Of a DNA stretch of 64,000 nt, positions 61,977 through 64,000 are shown in pieces. Both the position numbers and the translations under genes were made by a program. The stretch covers positions 3,224,001-3,288,000 of the forward strand of contig OZ246946.1 in assembly GCA_965232015.1 (NCBI GenBank), read 5' to 3'. Numbering within the stretch: the stretch's first letter is position 1; each line of letters starts with the position of its first letter. The DNA is from JAJEAO01 sp963667635 (GTDB taxonomy: Bacteria > Acidobacteriota > Vicinamibacteria > Marinacidobacterales > Marinacidobacteraceae). The notes under the pieces were generated by a model. That model saw only the letters and a program-made list of their open reading frames with translations. It did no database searches and was not told the origin of the DNA.

Positions 61977-63755
61977 TCAGCCGGCGGCGAGCGCCGCCTC
62001 CGGCTCGAACTGCAGTTCGTAGAGCCGACTGTAGATGTCTCCGCGGGCGAGGAGCTCGTCGTGGGAGCCGATCTCGCGGATCCGGCCGTGGTGGAGCACG
62101 ACGATCCGGCTCGCGCCCCGGATGGTGGACAGCCGATGGGCGATGACGAGGCTGGTGCGGCCTGCGATCACGCGCCCGAGCGCGGTCTGCACCGCCTGCT
62201 CGGTTTCGGTGTCCACGCTCGACGTGGCCTCGTCGAGGACGAGGATGCGCGACTTGCGCGCCATGGCGCGGGCGATCCCGACGAGCTGCCGCTGCCCCTG
62301 GGAGAGCCCGGCGCCGCGCTCGCCGAGGGCGGTGTCGAGCCCCCGGGGGAGCCGCTCGGCCCAGGCGCTGATTTCGGCTTCTTCGGCGGCCCGCCGGGCG
62401 TCGGCCTGGGTGATGGCGGGATCGCCGAGGCGGATGTTGTCGAGAACGCTGCCGGAGAACAGGTGGACATCCTGCTGGACCATCGAGAACTGGCGGCGGA
62501 GCGTCCTCACATCCCATGCGCGGACATCGAGACCGTCCACGACGACGTTCCCGCGCTGCACCTCGTAAAGACGCAGCAGCAGCGCCGCCAGCGTCGTCTT
62601 CCCGGCGCCGGTGTGGCCCACGACCGCCACCATCTCGCCGGGCGCCACATCGAGCCGGATGTCTTCCAGCACCCAGTCGTCGTCGTTGTAGGCGAACCAG
62701 ACCCGGTCGAGGGCGAGGGATCCGTCCCGCCGGGTGGGGAGACGGGGCCGCTCCGGGCTTCGGATCCCGGGTTCCGTGGAGAGGAGCTCCACGATGCGCT
62801 CCGAAGCGGCCATCGCTCCTTGGAGGATGTTGAACTTCTCGGTCAGGTCCCGGATGGGCCGGAAGAACATCTCCGAGTACATGAGGAACGCCACCAGCGC
62901 CCCCACGGTCAGCGCCCCCGAACCGATGGCCCCGCCCCCGTAGCCGACGATGATGGCGATGGTGACCGCGGTGATCATCTCGACGACCGGATAGAACACC
63001 GAGAAACAGAACACGGTGTCGAGGTGGGCGCCGGTGTGCTCGCGGTTCAGCACCCGGTATTCGCGGGCGCGCCGGCGCTGCTGACGGAAGAGCTGGAGGA
63101 CCTCGATCCCGGTGAGGGTCTCCTGGATGAAGGAGTTCACCGCGGCGACCGCCTCGCGCACCCGCCGGAACGCCGGCCGGATCCGGCGGCGAAACACCCA
63201 GCCGGCCACGAACAGGGCCGGAACGGCGGCGAAGGTCACCAGCGCGAGCCGCCAGTTCATCAGGAGCAGCGCGGTCATGATCCCGCCGAGCAGGACGACG
63301 TCGGTGATGATCATGACGACGCCCGAACTGAGGAGCTCGTTCAGGGCGTCCACGTCGCTGGTCGCCCGGGTGACCACGCGGCCGATCGGGTTCTTGTCGA
63401 ACCACCCGGCATGGAGACGCTGGATGTGGCCGAACACATCGCGACGGATGTCCCGCATGACCCGCTGGCCGAACAGGTTCACGACCCACGCCTGCGCATA
63501 GGCGGCGAGGAAGCCCACCGTGAGCAGCACGACGTAGAGGCCGAGGATGCGGAACAGGCCGTCCGCATCGCCCTGCGCGATGTGGTCGTCGATCGCGACC
63601 CGCACCAGGTAGGGCCCGGCGACCTGCGCCCCGGCGGCGACCAGCACGAGCGCCACGCCGAGCGCGATGAACGGCCAGTAGGGGCGAACGTACGGGAGCA
63701 CGCGCCCGAGGAGGCGCCGGTCGCGCCGTTCGGTCGCGGTGTCGGGGGCGGTCAC
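61977..63755 (-). CDS. ABC transporter, fused permease and ATPase (exporter half)
   Basis: 592 residues from GTG 63755. Six membrane helices in the first ~310 residues (MsbA/LmrA type: GRVLPYVRPYWPFIALGVALVLVAAG...), then the ATPase: Walker A VVGHTGAGKTTLAALLLRL, Q-loop MVQQDVHLFSGSV, signature LSQGQRQLVGIARAMA, Walker B ILVLDEATSSVDTETE and H-loop IAHRL. Exports lipids, drugs or peptides. The start overlaps the stop of the next ABC gene by 4 bp (GTGA), so the two form a heterodimer. All catalytic residues are present. Confidence 0.95.
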   Translation of the reverse strand: MTAPDTATERRDRRLLGRVLPYVRPYWPFIALGVALVLVAAGAQVAGPYLVRVAIDDHIAQGDADGLFRILGLYVVLLTVGFLAAYAQAWVVNLFGQRVMRDIRRDVFGHIQRLHAGWFDKNPIGRVVTRATSDVDALNELLSSGVVMIITDVVLLGGIMTALLLMNWRLALVTFAAVPALFVAGWVFRRRIRPAFRRVREAVAAVNSFIQETLTGIEVLQLFRQQRRRAREYRVLNREHTGAHLDTVFCFSVFYPVVEMITAVTIAIIVGYGGGAIGSGALTVGALVAFLMYSEMFFRPIRDLTEKFNILQGAMAASERIVELLSTEPGIRSPERPRLPTRRDGSLALDRVWFAYNDDDWVLEDIRLDVAPGEMVAVVGHTGAGKTTLAALLLRLYEVQRGNVVVDGLDVRAWDVRTLRRQFSMVQQDVHLFSGSVLDNIRLGDPAITQADARRAAEEAEISAWAERLPRGLDTALGERGAGLSQGQRQLVGIARAMARKSRILVLDEATSSVDTETEQAVQTALGRVIAGRTSLVIAHRLSTIRGASRIVVLHHGRIREIGSHDELLARGDIYSRLYELQFEPEAALAAG

Positions 63756-64000
63756 AGCCGCTCCAGCTCCTCTTCGAGCATCTGCCGGCGATACATGGCG
63801 GCGTAGAGGCCGCCGGCGGCGACGAGCTCGTCGTGCGTCCCTTCCTCGGCGATCCGGGCCGCGCCATCCGCGTCGGCGTCGAGGAGCAGGATCCGGTCGG
63901 CGTCACGGACCGTGCTGAGCCGGTGCGCCACGATCAGGGTGGTCCGCTCGAGCGCCGCGCGCCGGACCGCGGTGAGGATGCGCGATTCGGTCTCGGAATC
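63752..64000 (-). CDS. ABC transporter ATPase domain, partial (other half of the exporter)
   Basis: Only the C-terminal 82 residues are in the window. DSETESRILTAVRRAALERTTLIVAHRLSTVRDADRILLLDADADG...EEGTHDELVAAGGLYAAMYRRQMLEEELERL shows the D-loop remnant (DSETE), the H-loop IAHRL-type IVAHRL, and the usual C-terminal helix. Here the H-loop His is retained. It continues beyond the right edge. Confidence 0.93.
   Translation of the reverse strand, partial: DSETESRILTAVRRAALERTTLIVAHRLSTVRDADRILLLDADADGAARIAEEGTHDELVAAGGLYAAMYRRQMLEEELERL

Overview
The window is dense, high-GC bacterial chromosome with genes on both strands. Content (RpoD/DnaG block, B12-type radical SAM protein, DUF1684 lipoprotein, delta-class carbonic anhydrase, tandem CstA, CocE-type hydrolase, short-repeat mosaics) fits a free-living or host-associated Gradient of Gemmatimonadota/Acidobacteria-like lineages; I lean to Gemmatimonadota, but nothing here (no rRNA) fixes the taxonomy.

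Layout. 1-2 kb: edge of a Phd-type antitoxin gene and a fic gene split by a 195-bp MITE-like element. 2.1-8.8 kb: leftward housekeeping block, dnaG - rpoD - tRNA(CAT) - zinc-ribbon protein - radical SAM protein. 9-11.9 kb: larB, a GT-C glycosyltransferase and a small secreted protein. 11.9-14.9 kb: two inverted fibronectin-like paralogs, one a pseudogene. 14.9-20.9 kb: DUF1684 lipoprotein, two coiled-coil/PD-(D/E)XK-type paralogs, an open frame fusing an Fpg-type DNA glycosylase to a threonine-dehydratase-like enzyme, and an SDR. 21-25.1 kb: an operator-rich promoter followed by two coupled P-loop ATPase genes, the second carrying a winged helix and TPR repeats. 25-47.8 kb: metabolic and envelope genes (CocE hydrolase, outer-membrane barrel, FMN reductase, carbonic anhydrase, gamma-glutamyltransferase, two CstA, dienelactone hydrolase, amidohydrolase, two CrtI-like flavoproteins, an Nramp-like carrier), interspersed with two VapBC modules. 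48.1-59.4 kb: an accessory/defence island with an HTH-fused BsaWI-type restriction enzyme, an SPPY methyltransferase, a 1693-aa nuclease-STAND NTPase, and two DUF4143 ATPases with a deleted third copy. 59.4-64 kb: SDR, PQQ-type propeller, FabZ-like hotdog protein and a heterodimeric ABC exporter cut by the right edge.

Three short repeat families punctuate the intergenic DNA: a ~195-bp element with ~24-bp terminal inverted repeats (three copies), a GGACTCCAGTCC palindrome family, and a CCGGGAGAACTGG family that occurs as tandem units and has inserted into one copy of the first. The best candidates for an undescribed system are the paired ATPases at 21-25 kb, with their stacked inverted-repeat operators, and the large STAND nuclease beside the restriction-modification genes.
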